In this document: positions 5,960-13,985 of the stretch, piece after piece
Numbering within the stretch: position 1 is the first letter of the stretch
Layout: the number at the start of each line of letters is the position of its first letter
Assembly (NCBI GenBank): GCA_002305415.1
Contig: DBQX01000130.1
Coordinates: 1,397-31,327, forward strand
Length of the DNA stretch: 29,931 bases
Reading direction: 5' to 3'
Source: Actinomycetales bacterium UBA1383
GTDB lineage: Bacteria > Actinomycetota > Actinomycetes > Actinomycetales > Actinomycetaceae
Program-made: the position numbers and the translations under genes
Notes under the pieces: model-generated
Told to the model about the DNA's origin: nothing
Database searches by the model: none
What the model saw: the letters and a program-made list of their open reading frames with translations, nothing else

Positions 5960-7903
5960 ATGTACATGGCCCGCGCTCCCCGCCACGCGTCGCTGACGCC
6001 GCGCGGGGCGCGGACCAGGGCGCCCCACCGGTGGCTCCCCTGGGCGCGTGGGGCGCTCGCCGTCGTCCTCACCCTCGTCCTCGCCGCCGCGATCGCCCTG
6101 GGCCTGGAGTGGGTCCACGCGCTCAACGACCCCTGGAAGGAACCGGCGGAGCGGTTCGCCGCCCTGCAACCGGACGTCCTCGGCCTCGGCGTGCTGATCA
6201 CCTGGGCTGCCGTGGTGCTGCTCCTGGCGCTCACCGGCAGCGGCTGGCTCACGGCCGGGATCGCGCTCGCGGGAGCCGTGTTCGTGGGGTTCGCGGACTG
6301 GTTCAAGATGCGGCTGCGCAACGAGCCGCTGTTCCCCACGGACGTGGGCTACCTGAGGGAGGCCGGGCTGCTGGTCGACAGCGTCGGCGTCGCCCGCGTC
6401 GTCGCGCTGTTCGGGGCCCTCGCGGCGATCGTCGCCGCATCCTGGGGCCTGTCCCGCGCGGTGGCGCGGCTGACCCGCGGGCGCTGGCGCGCGACGACGT
6501 CCCGACGGCGGTCGGTCGCGCTGCGGGTGGCCTGCGGCTCCGTCGCGGCCGCGGTGGTGCTGAGCGCCGTCTCCTTCAACCAGGAGGACAACCTGACCCG
6601 CCGCGCCTATGACACGGCGGGCGCGTTCTGGGCGCCGTGGAGCCAGCTGGACAACTACGCCAAGAACGGCTTCCTCGCCGGGCTGCTGTACAACCTGCCC
6701 GCGACGGCCATGGACCGGCCTCCGGACTACAGCGCGGAGACCATGGCCGGGCTCGTCGAGCGCTACCGCGCCGTGGCGGCCGGGGTCAATGCCACGCGCG
6801 ACCCGGGCGCGCTGGCGAACACGAACATCGTGCTCGTGCTGGGGGAGAGCGTCGCGGACCCCGCGAACCTCGCGGGTGTGGAGCCGGCGGAGGACCCGCT
6901 GCCGTTCCTGCGGCAGCTCATCGCGGAGAACACCGGCGGCACCATGCTGAGCTCGGGCTACGGCGGCGGAACGGCCAACGTCGAGTTCGAGGTGCTGACC
7001 GGGATGGCGGTCAGCAACTTCCAGTCCCAGGTCCACAGTCCGTTCCAGATGCTCGTGGCGCAGGCCGAGTCCTTCCCGTCCTGGCTGGCCGTCCTCGGCG
7101 AGCCGGCGCGCGACACCCTCACGCTGCACCCGTACGTGCCGTCCTTCTACCGCCGCGAGGTGGTCTACCCGGTCCTTGGCTTCGGCCGGAGCGAGTTCAT
7201 CGCGGACATGGGGCACACCGAGAAGGTGGAGGACGACCGGTACGTCTCCGACGCGGCGGTGTTCGCCGAGGTCATGGACGAGCTGCGGGCCGCGGATCGC
7301 CCGCTGCTGGTGAACGCCGTGACCATGCAGAACCACGGCCCGCAGGCCGGGTACTCCGACCCGGTCCCCGTCAGCGGCCCCCTGACCACCGACGAGGCCG
7401 CGACGATCGGCCAGTACCTCCGGGGCCTCGCCCACACCGACGCCGCCCTCCGGCAGTTCGTCGCCGACCTCGCGGCGTTCGAGGAGCCCACCATCGTGCT
7501 GTACTACGGCGACCACCTCGCCCCGGTGTGGCCGGCCGCCGTCCTCGAGCAGAGCGGACCGCGGGCACAGTACTCGACGCCCTGGGTGGTCTTCGCGAAC
7601 TTCCCCACCACGAAGGTGCCCGCCGCCCCGCTCACGGGACCCAACCAGCTCGTCACCCAGATGCTCGGCGCCGCGGGCGCCCCGATCACGCCCTACGGCG
7701 CCCTGCTGGAGGCCGTGGCCGCCGAGGTGCCGGCGATGGAGACCACGATGATGCTGGATTCCGCCGGGGTCGTGGTCCCGTCCGAGGAGGGGCTCAGCGA
7801 GCGGGCACGCGCCGCGCTCGCGGACTACCGCCTGGTCCAGTACGACCTGACCGTGGGCGAGGGCTACGCGGCCGAGGCCCTGTTCGTCACACCTTCTGGG
7901 TGA
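5960..7903 (+). CDS. LTA synthase family polyglycerol-phosphate transferase
   Basis: A 647-residue polytopic membrane protein with an extracellular sulfatase/alkaline-phosphatase-fold domain. Hydrophobic helices lie at about 31-50, 73-92, 96-113, 144-163 and 187-206, the five-helix layout of LtaS. The catalytic domain has GESVAD (E296, metal), GGGTANVEFE (T338, the predicted phospho-accepting nucleophile), MQNHGPQ (H459) and YYGDHL (D518, H519, metal). These line up with E255, T300, D475 and H476 of Staphylococcus LtaS. The predicted role is transfer of glycerol phosphate or a similar group onto a membrane glycopolymer, outside the membrane. Actinobacteria often lack classic LTA, so the polymer is uncertain. 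A TTG start at 5951 is possible but ATG 5960 fits better. Its end overlaps the convergent GH13-like gene by 17 bp. Confidence 0.85.
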   Translation: MYMARAPRHASLTPRGARTRAPHRWLPWARGALAVVLTLVLAAAIALGLEWVHALNDPWKEPAERFAALQPDVLGLGVLITWAAVVLLLALTGSGWLTAGIALAGAVFVGFADWFKMRLRNEPLFPTDVGYLREAGLLVDSVGVARVVALFGALAAIVAASWGLSRAVARLTRGRWRATTSRRRSVALRVACGSVAAAVVLSAVSFNQEDNLTRRAYDTAGAFWAPWSQLDNYAKNGFLAGLLYNLPATAMDRPPDYSAETMAGLVERYRAVAAGVNATRDPGALANTNIVLVLGESVADPANLAGVEPAEDPLPFLRQLIAENTGGTMLSSGYGGGTANVEFEVLTGMAVSNFQSQVHSPFQMLVAQAESFPSWLAVLGEPARDTLTLHPYVPSFYRREVVYPVLGFGRSEFIADMGHTEKVEDDRYVSDAAVFAEVMDELRAADRPLLVNAVTMQNHGPQAGYSDPVPVSGPLTTDEAATIGQYLRGLAHTDAALRQFVADLAAFEEPTIVLYYGDHLAPVWPAAVLEQSGPRAQYSTPWVVFANFPTTKVPAAPLTGPNQLVTQMLGAAGAPITPYGALLEAVAAEVPAMETTMMLDSAGVVVPSEEGLSERARAALADYRLVQYDLTVGEGYAAEALFVTPSG

Positions 7904-9770
7904 GCCAGAGGGCGCGGTACGGGTCCACGGACAGCGTCCAGGGCATGAGCGAGTACTCGTAACCGGTCAGGCGCTCGTCCGCCACCACCCCGAGGTGGCC
8001 GCGGAGCAGGTCACAGCTGAGTTCCACGGTGTTCTCGGAGAAGTTGTACACCTGCACCATCACCCCGAGGGGGTGGGAGCGGCGGAGGATCAGCAGCCGC
8101 GAGTCCGGGCTGGGCACCACCCGGCTCTCGACGGCGCCGTGGAGGTGCGGGGTGGAGGCGCGCACGGCGATGAGGTGCTGGAAGTCGGCGTACAGGCGCG
8201 CGGCGGCGGCCTCGCGCCACTGGGACTCCGGCACTTCGGCCGTGGCGTCGGGGAGGGTGGGGGCCTCGCCGGACTCCCACGCGGCACCGGCTCGCGCCGC
8301 GACCTGCCAGTCCATCCGTGGGCGCCCCGCGGCTCCGCCATCACCTGACGGCGCGTTCAGGATCCCCACCTCGTCGCCCATCGCGAGCAGCGGCAGCCCA
8401 CCGAAGCCGAGCGCCACGGAGTGCAGCAGGAGGATCCGGCGGATGGCGTCGTCCACCCCGAACGGGTCCCGCGCCTCGAGGGCGGCCTCGAGGCCGGCGA
8501 GGCTGGCGCACGTCCCGGCGACGCCGAGATCCTCCGCGGTACGGCCCGGGACGGGAATCCCGCGGGCGAACGAGCCCGGGAACTCACCGGTGTAGTACTC
8601 CTGCAGGAACGCGCGGTGCGAGTGGCCGTCCAGCGAGGCGCGCCGGGCGTCGTCGTCACTGAGGCGCCAGCGGAGCACGGAACGGGGACGCACGCGCGTG
8701 ATCCAGGTGGCGCCGGACGGCTTGGGGGGCAGGGCGGCGATGGCGAACTCCATCATCCGCGTGTTGCGGCTCGCGAGCGCGCTCCAGGAGTGCACCGTGA
8801 GCGCGTCCAGCACGGCGAGGTCGGCGAGCTGCCCGTGGTGGGCGTGGGTCCCCAGGTAGAGCGCGGGTGAGTTCCCGACCGCGATGAGCGAGACCGCGGG
8901 CGCGGCGATCCGCAGTGCGGCCCGGAGGGCGTGCAGGAGGTGCTGTACCTCGGGCAGGTCCACGCAGGGAGTGCCCATCCGTGCCCAGAGGCGGGAGACC
9001 CCTGCCAGGAGCAGGCCCTCCACGCCCCGGTTGGCGAGCCGGACCATGAGGGCCAGGAACTCGGCGAAGACATCCGGGTTGGCCCAGTCCAGTTCCCACT
9101 CGCCGGGCTGGTGGCTGGTCCACACCCAGCCCCGAACGGCGTCGTCCCAGGTGAACAGGCTCGCTCCCGCGGCGCGTTGCGCGGTGCGCTCCCACGCGTC
9201 GGCCTCGATCCGGTCCCCGACGATGCGGAAGTACGCCCGGTACCGTGGGTCACCGGCGCGGGCGCGCGCCACCCAGGGGTGATCGTCGGCGACGTGGCTC
9301 AGCACGAGGTCGACCCCCACGCTCATGCCCCGCCGTCGGGTCTCCGCCGTGAGCGACTCGAGGCCGGCGAGCGCGGCGCCGTCGTCATCCCAGCGGTGCG
9401 TCCCGTTGTCCAGGCCCAGGTGTGTGACCCCCATCCACGCCAGGTAGTCCAGGTGTCCGGCCACGCCGGCGATGGTGCCCGCGAAGGACTCCGGGTCGGT
9501 GGCGTATCCGACCGTCTCGGGTCGCTGCGTCCAGTCCGGGCGGAGCAGCCGCCGTTCGTCCAGGAGTCGCAGCTCTCGGGGTCTCGCCGCGAAACCCTCC
9601 GCGAGGATCGCGGCGCAACGCTCGAGGAGCGACTCGGTCCCCTCGCCGTACACGGTGCGGAGGTTCTCCAGCACCTCGGGCCCCCAGCGCTCCACGCGCA
9701 GCCGGAAGGTGTCGGAGTCCTCCCCACGACCGGACTCGGGCAGCGGGAAAGCGCTGGCGGGATCGGTCAT
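7887..9770 (-). CDS. Amylosucrase-like GH13 protein lacking catalytic residues (pseudoenzyme)
   Basis: A 627-residue uninterrupted protein that aligns over its length with amylosucrases (GH13 subfamily 4). The N-terminal helical part is followed by RPDWTQRPETVGYATDPESF, GVDLVLSHVADDHPW (152-166), WELDWANPDVFAEF, LANRGVEGLLLAGVSRLW, RIAAPAV, GSFARGIP and a C-terminal beta domain. At the three active-site positions it differs from Neisseria amylosucrase. The nucleophile D286 corresponds to A256, the acid/base E328 to V298, and D393 to S364 (VRPRSVLRW replaces VRxHDDIGW). R284 is L254, and the GGYAV-x-DYR loop after the second strand is missing. It therefore should not hydrolyse or transfer glucose, but the frame and fold residues are preserved. 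A role in glucan binding or regulation is my inference. TAGGCT 7 nt before the ATG supports the start. Confidence 0.85.
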   Translation of the reverse strand: MTDPASAFPLPESGRGEDSDTFRLRVERWGPEVLENLRTVYGEGTESLLERCAAILAEGFAARPRELRLLDERRLLRPDWTQRPETVGYATDPESFAGTIAGVAGHLDYLAWMGVTHLGLDNGTHRWDDDGAALAGLESLTAETRRRGMSVGVDLVLSHVADDHPWVARARAGDPRYRAYFRIVGDRIEADAWERTAQRAAGASLFTWDDAVRGWVWTSHQPGEWELDWANPDVFAEFLALMVRLANRGVEGLLLAGVSRLWARMGTPCVDLPEVQHLLHALRAALRIAAPAVSLIAVGNSPALYLGTHAHHGQLADLAVLDALTVHSWSALASRNTRMMEFAIAALPPKPSGATWITRVRPRSVLRWRLSDDDARRASLDGHSHRAFLQEYYTGEFPGSFARGIPVPGRTAEDLGVAGTCASLAGLEAALEARDPFGVDDAIRRILLLHSVALGFGGLPLLAMGDEVGILNAPSGDGGAAGRPRMDWQVAARAGAAWESGEAPTLPDATAEVPESQWREAAAARLYADFQHLIAVRASTPHLHGAVESRVVPSPDSRLLILRRSHPLGVMVQVYNFSENTVELSCDLLRGHLGVVADERLTGYEYSLMPWTLSVDPYRALWLTQKV

Positions 9771-9777
9771 GGCAGGA

Positions 9778-9783
9778 AGCCTA
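9778..9783 (-). promoter_or_regulatory. -10 box for leaderless GH13-like gene
   Basis: TAGGCT on the minus strand, 7 nt (TCCTGCC) before the ATG at 9770; no Shine-Dalgarno. Confidence 0.55.
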
Positions 9784-9848
9784 GGGGGTCCGGCGAGGCG
9801 AAGTGGCTGGTCTCGGTGAACCCCGCCCGTCCGGCGAGGGCCTGACGA

Positions 9849-9854
9849 TACCCT
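9849..9854 (+). promoter_or_regulatory. -10 box for gluconokinase gene
   Basis: TACCCT lies 32 nt before the chosen ATG. It would give a short 5' UTR of about 25 nt that contains the GGAGAGG ribosome site at 9872-9878. Confidence 0.4.
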
Positions 9855-9886
9855 GACCACCAGGAGCGCACGGAGAGGTGACGGGG

Positions 9887-11389
9887 ATGATCGGGCTCGA
9901 TCTCGGGACCACCAACTGCAAGGCCGTCCTCCTGGACGGCGAGGGCCGGGTGCGGGCCACCGCCTCCCACGGCTACAGCCTGCAGGTGCCCCACCCGGGC
10001 TGGGCCGAGATGGACGTGCGGCACGTCTGGGAGGCCGTCACCGCGGTGCTGCGCGAGATGGCGGCATCGGAGACGCCACCGGGCGGGATCTCGTTCAGCG
10101 GCGCCATGCACAGCCTGTTCCCCGTTGCCGACGACGCCGGCACGCCGCTGTCCAACGCGATGACCTGGGCCGATGCCCGGGCGACCGCCGTCTACCGCAG
10201 CTTCGTGGCCGATGCCGACGTGCACGCCCTGTACCGGCGGACGGGCTGTCCGGTCCACTCCACCTACCACCCGCAGCGGCTGCGCTGGTGGAACCGCGTG
10301 GACCCCGAGCAGGCGGAACGCGCACGCCTGTGGGTGGGCCTGAAGGACTGGATCCTGCACGCGCTCACCGGGGTGTGGGCATCGGATCTCTCGCTGGCCT
10401 CCACGACCGGGCTCCTCAACCTGCAGGGACTCACCTGGGACAACGAGGCGCTGCGGCTGGCGGGTGTCCTGCCGGAGCGGCTTCCCCCGCTCGTCTCGTC
10501 CTCGGCCGTGGTGGGCGGCCTGACGGCGGCGGCCGCCGCCGCGACCGGGCTGCCGGAGGGCCTGCCGGTCGTGGCCGGCGGGAGCGACGGCGCGATGGCC
10601 AGCCTCGGCACCGGCGTGGCGACTCCCGGCCAGACCGTGATCACGGTGGGGACGAGCGGCGCGGTGCGCAAGATCGTCTCCGAGCCGTGGTTCGACCCGG
10701 GCGAGCGGACCTTCTGCTACCTCCTCACCGACACCCCGGAACCCTCCTGGTTCGTGGGCGGGGCGATCAACAACGGCGGACTGACGCTGCAGTGGGCGCG
10801 GGAGAAGCTCTACCCCGATCTCGAGGGTGACGCCGCGTACCGGAAGCTGCAGGAGGACGCCGCCGCCATCGAGCCGGGCGCGGAGGGCGTGTTCCTGCTG
10901 CCCTACTTCGCGGGCGAGCGGTCCCCGCACTGGGCGCCGAAGGACAAGGGCATGTTGTACGGCCTCGGCATGCAGCACAACCGGGCCCACTTCGCCCGCG
11001 CGGCGATGGAGGGCGTGGTCAACTGCCTCGCCGACGTGTGGGACGCCCTCTACGGCTCCGAGCAGACCACCGAGATGATCCGGCTGACCGGGGGCATCAC
11101 GCGCACGCCGCTGTGGGTGCAGATCCTCACCGACACCCTCGGCATCCCGATCATGGCCCTCGAGGTGGCCGACTCCTCGGCCACCGGCGCGGCCCTCCTC
11201 GGGATGCACGCGCTCGGCCAGATCGGCGCGGACCATCTCGCCGCCGCCGTGGAACCCGGTCCGGTGTACACCCCGAACGCACGGAACCACCAGTTCTACC
11301 GGCAGCACCACCGTGAGCACCGGGCGCTGCGCCGCGGCCTCGCCGCGATGGGCGAGACGATCGAGCACCTGAAGGAGAGCTACCTCTAG
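9887..11389 (+). CDS. gntK: FGGY-family carbohydrate kinase, probable gluconokinase
   Basis: A 500-residue sugar kinase of the FGGY family. MIGLDLGTTNCKAVLLD is the N-terminal phosphate-1 motif. The C-terminal ATPase domain has VGTSGAVRK, LPYFAGERSPHWAPKDKG and the FGGY signature-2 region LTGGITRTPLWVQILTDTLG. The GERSP-x-W and early SGAMHSLFPVD-type segments fit the Bacillus-type gluconokinase branch, which phosphorylates D-gluconate to 6-phosphogluconate for the pentose phosphate pathway. No gluconate permease or dehydrogenase is next to it, so the assignment is by motif only; xylulose or other kinases are less likely. GTG at 9878 is also in frame but overlaps the GGAGAGG ribosome site, which is 8 nt before ATG 9887. 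It is divergent from the GH13-like gene and overlaps the stop of the antiporter gene. Confidence 0.82.
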   Translation: MIGLDLGTTNCKAVLLDGEGRVRATASHGYSLQVPHPGWAEMDVRHVWEAVTAVLREMAASETPPGGISFSGAMHSLFPVADDAGTPLSNAMTWADARATAVYRSFVADADVHALYRRTGCPVHSTYHPQRLRWWNRVDPEQAERARLWVGLKDWILHALTGVWASDLSLASTTGLLNLQGLTWDNEALRLAGVLPERLPPLVSSSAVVGGLTAAAAAATGLPEGLPVVAGGSDGAMASLGTGVATPGQTVITVGTSGAVRKIVSEPWFDPGERTFCYLLTDTPEPSWFVGGAINNGGLTLQWAREKLYPDLEGDAAYRKLQEDAAAIEPGAEGVFLLPYFAGERSPHWAPKDKGMLYGLGMQHNRAHFARAAMEGVVNCLADVWDALYGSEQTTEMIRLTGGITRTPLWVQILTDTLGIPIMALEVADSSATGAALLGMHALGQIGADHLAAAVEPGPVYTPNARNHQFYRQHHREHRALRRGLAAMGETIEHLKESYL

Positions 11390-12582
11390 GACGGATCCTG
11401 CTCCGCGGGCAGGCCGAGTTCCCGGCGGGCCGCCGCGCGGCCCCGCCGAACCCCGAACTCGTACACCGCGAGCACCAGGATCCAGCCCACGGTGATGGGT
11501 GCGACGAATCCGGCCATGACCGCCGAGAAGGGCTCGAGAGCGTCGTGCTCCGCGGCCGCGAGCAGCAGGAAGGCGGTGTAGGCCAGGTAGTAGGCCACGA
11601 ACACCCCGCCCTCCATCCGGCTGATCGCGAACCCGGTGAAGGCCACCGGCAGCATGGCGAGGGCCACGGCCACCATGAACGGGATGTCGAAGACGATCGC
11701 GGACCGACCCACCGGAACCCCCCCGGGCGCGATGATCGCCGCGAGCCCCAGCACCATGCCCAGGTTGAAGATGTTGCTGCCGGCCACGTTCCCGACCGCC
11801 ATTTCCCGCTCACCCCGGACGGCGGCCATGACGGAGGTCGCCATCTCGGGCAAGGACGTACCGATCGCCACCACGGTCAGGCCGATCACCAGGTCGCTCA
11901 CCCCGAAGGACTGCGCCACCTCGGTCGCACCGCGGACCAGCCACCGGGCCCCGAGGACGAGCAGGCCCACGCCGACGACGATGAACCCGATGTCCCGGAG
12001 CAGGGGCTTCCTGCCGGCAGCAGCGTCTCCTTCGGGCCCGTCCGCCGGGGCGGGGGCCTGGGGCACGGCGGCATCGAGTTCACCGAAGCCGGAGAGTCCG
12101 CCTGCCCCGCCTGCCCCGTTGGCCCCGCCGCGCCGGCGCGCCACGACGACGAGGACGGTGACGTAGACAACCACGAGGAGGAAGAGCACGAGCCCGTCGA
12201 CCCGGGAGATCGAGCCGTCCAGGGCGAGGACGAGCATCAGGATGGACGCGCCTGCCAGCACGGGGATGTCCGCGCGCACCAGCTGCGAGCTCACGGCGAG
12301 CGGCAGCACCAGCGCCGACGCCCCGAGTACGAGCAGGACATTGGCGATGTTGCTGCCCACCACGTTGCCCAGCGCGATACCGGGACTCCCGGAGAGGCTC
12401 GCGTCGACCGTCACGGCGAGCTCCGGCGCGCTGGTCGCGGCGGCGACGACGGTGAGTCCCACGATGAGCGGCGACATCCCGAGTGCGCGTGCGAGGCCGC
12501 TGGCCCCGCGGACGAGTGACTCCCCGCCTGCGATCAGCGCAACGAAACCCCCGAGCAGCAGCAGAACGGTGAGGACCGACAC
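11386..12582 (-). CDS. Calcium/sodium antiporter (CaCA family, YrbG-like)
   Basis: A 398-residue integral membrane protein of the Ca2+:cation antiporter family. Both inverted alpha repeats are visible. The first has GMSPLIVGLTVVAAATSAPE followed by GNVVGSNIANVL. The second has SDLVIGLTVVAIGTSLPEMA and GNVAGSNIFNLG. The central acidic TSxPE residues bind cation. About ten hydrophobic helices occur in two halves, joined by a charged Gly/Ala/Pro-rich cytosolic loop at about residues 155-195. The first copy has AAATSAPE where AxGTSxPE is typical, a mild deviation. It probably exports Ca2+ in exchange for Na+ or H+. The start is GTG at 12580-12582 with TAGACT 7 nt upstream and no Shine-Dalgarno. 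The stop shares CTAG with the kinase stop on the other strand. Confidence 0.88.
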   Translation of the reverse strand: MSVLTVLLLLGGFVALIAGGESLVRGASGLARALGMSPLIVGLTVVAAATSAPELAVTVDASLSGSPGIALGNVVGSNIANVLLVLGASALVLPLAVSSQLVRADIPVLAGASILMLVLALDGSISRVDGLVLFLLVVVYVTVLVVVARRRGGANGAGGAGGLSGFGELDAAVPQAPAPADGPEGDAAAGRKPLLRDIGFIVVGVGLLVLGARWLVRGATEVAQSFGVSDLVIGLTVVAIGTSLPEMATSVMAAVRGEREMAVGNVAGSNIFNLGMVLGLAAIIAPGGVPVGRSAIVFDIPFMVAVALAMLPVAFTGFAISRMEGGVFVAYYLAYTAFLLLAAAEHDALEPFSAVMAGFVAPITVGWILVLAVYEFGVRRGRAAARRELGLPAEQDPS

Positions 12583-12589
12583 GGATGGA

Positions 12590-12595
12590 AGTCTA
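12590..12595 (-). promoter_or_regulatory. -10 box for leaderless antiporter gene
   Basis: TAGACT on the minus strand, then TCCATCC and GTG; spacing 7 nt. The box lies beside a gene remnant. Confidence 0.55.
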
Positions 12596-12599
12596 GGGG

Positions 12600-12832
12600 C
12601 ACTGGCTGCACCCGGCTCACCGGGCGCGGCAGCGTCTACGTCTGCCCGGGCTGCCAGGGCCACTGCCGGGTGGCCGCGGGTCTCGAGCCGTGCAACGCGG
12701 GCCTTGTTGTACGCCGCCCAGGTGCCACCCAGATGCTCGTGACGTCGTCGTCCACCGGCCGCAGGGTGCCGTCGATCCAGCCGAAGCCTGCGCGCGGGTG
12801 GTGGGCCGGATGACCTCTGGTTCTGCGGGCAT
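12600..12832 (-). pseudogene. Frameshifted remnant of a YdeI/OmpD-associated family protein
   Basis: This gap between antiporter and channel genes holds pieces of one protein in different minus-strand frames. An ATG at 12832 gives MPAEPEVIRPTTRAQ. A second frame gives GFGWIDGTLRPVDDD (about 12788-12744). The third gives GGTWAAYNKARVARLETRG (about 12723-12667). In the YdeI/OmpD-associated family the order is an N-terminal segment, then (C/F)GWIDG-x3-(L/V)D, then PRRP-x4-W-x3-NKARVxRLxxxG. The pieces appear in that order, with the region before GWIDG largely deleted and at least two frame changes. YdeI-type proteins are about 190 residues and are linked to bacteriocin protection in some annotations. 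No functional product is expected here. Confidence 0.7.
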
Positions 12833-12836
12833 GCGG

Positions 12837-13874
12837 CTATGCCTCGAGGCTCAGTTCGCGGAGCTGGCTCGCCGCACCCGTGACGATGAGGTGCTCGCCG
12901 GCGGCGAGCACCCTGTCGTCGGATGGATTCGCCTGGTAGGTTCCCGGTTCGTCGACCACCGCGAGGGTGAACACGCCGCGCGCCCGCAGGGCACCCACCG
13001 ACTGGCCGTCGAGCGGACCTCCAGGCCGGACCTCGACCTCCTCCATCGTGAAGGCCAGGTGACCACGGGACATGGCCGCGTCGATGAACTCCACCACGCG
13101 GGGGCGCAGGGCGAGCTCCGCGATCCGCCGGCCGGCCATGGTGTACGGCGAGACCACCCGGTTGGCACCCGCCTGCAGCAGCTTGAGGTCGGCCCCCTCG
13201 GCGCCCGCGCGCGCCACGATGAACAGGTCGGGATTCAGTGCCCGTGCCGAGAGCGTGACGTAGACGTTGTTGGCGTCGGAATCGATGCTGGTCACGAGCC
13301 CCCGCGCCCGCGTGACGCCCGCCTGGATGAGGACGGCGTCGGACGTGCCGTCGCCGGTCACCGTCAGCAGCCCGTCCTCCGCGGCCGTCACGAGCGACTC
13401 GGGCCGGACGTCGATGACGACGACGGCGAAGCCGTCCCGCACGAGCTCGCGGGCGACCATCGAGCCCACCCGGCCGTAGCCGCACACGATGAAGTGGTCC
13501 CGCAGCTCCTCGATCTGGCTGTGCATGTAGCGCCTCTCCCGTCTGCCGCTCGCGGCGTCCGCGAGCACCGCCTCGGCGACGACACCCACCGTCCCGAAGA
13601 TGATCCCGACCCCGGCGACGGCGAGCAGCATCGTCCACACCCGTCCCGCCGCGTCCATCTCGTTGACCTCGCGGTAACCCACCGTGGTCAGGGTGATGAC
13701 GGCCATGTACAGGGCGTCCGAGAGGTTCCAGCCCTCCAGGACCACGTAGCCGATCGTGCCGACCAGTGCCGTGAGCAGGACGGCCATCAGCCAGAGCCGC
13801 ACGTGGCGGGGCGTCGCGTCGTCCCGCCGCCGCGGCGTCGGCCTCGACGATCGCCCCGTCGCGCGGCTGGCCAC
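12837..13874 (-). CDS. 2TM potassium channel with RCK (TrkA-N/TrkA-C) domain
   Basis: A 345-residue ion channel. A basic N-terminus is followed by helix 1 (about 27-48), a pore loop with selectivity filter TTVGY (63-67, in LTTVGYREVNEM), and helix 2 (about 80-101). The cytosolic RCK part starts with HFIVCGYGRVGSMVA (Rossmann GYGRVG, 132-137) and has an acidic strand end (VVIDVRPE). It ends in a TrkA-C-like domain (about 265-345) with ARGVFTLAVVDEPG. This is the MthK-like plan, in which ligand binding to RCK domains gates K+ flow. GYREV replaces the GYGDV of many channels, a variant I recall in this class. The start is GTG 13872-13874 with TAGATT 6 nt upstream and no Shine-Dalgarno. Confidence 0.88.
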   Translation of the reverse strand: MASRATGRSSRPTPRRRDDATPRHVRLWLMAVLLTALVGTIGYVVLEGWNLSDALYMAVITLTTVGYREVNEMDAAGRVWTMLLAVAGVGIIFGTVGVVAEAVLADAASGRRERRYMHSQIEELRDHFIVCGYGRVGSMVARELVRDGFAVVVIDVRPESLVTAAEDGLLTVTGDGTSDAVLIQAGVTRARGLVTSIDSDANNVYVTLSARALNPDLFIVARAGAEGADLKLLQAGANRVVSPYTMAGRRIAELALRPRVVEFIDAAMSRGHLAFTMEEVEVRPGGPLDGQSVGALRARGVFTLAVVDEPGTYQANPSDDRVLAAGEHLIVTGAASQLRELSLEA

Positions 13875-13880
13875 GGCGCA

Positions 13881-13886
13881 AATCTA
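13881..13886 (-). promoter_or_regulatory. -10 box for leaderless potassium channel gene
   Basis: TAGATT on the minus strand is followed by TGCGCC and the GTG start; spacing 6 nt. Confidence 0.55.
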
Positions 13887-13944
13887 CTGCTCCACGCCCG
13901 CCAGGGGACAGCGCATCAAGGCTCGGCGGCGTGTGGGACGGGTC

Positions 13945-13950
13945 TACCCT
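13945..13950 (+). promoter_or_regulatory. -10 box for SGNH hydrolase gene
   Basis: TACCCT lies 35 nt before the ATG at 13986. The predicted leader of about 28 nt contains the ribosome site AGGAAGGTGG (13971-13980). Confidence 0.45.
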
Positions 13951-13985
13951 TAGCGCTGTCCAGCACGTGCAGGAAGGTGGTCCCG

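Noticed and set aside
12600..12832. Small intact minus-strand protein MPAEPEVIRPTTRAQ...
   Set aside because: Family motifs continue in other frames, so this short frame is part of a broken YdeI-like gene and not a functional small protein.
12690..13985. Plus-strand extension upstream of the SGNH hydrolase
   Set aside because: The hydrolase starts at 13986 with a signal peptide and ribosome site; the extension is antisense to the channel gene.
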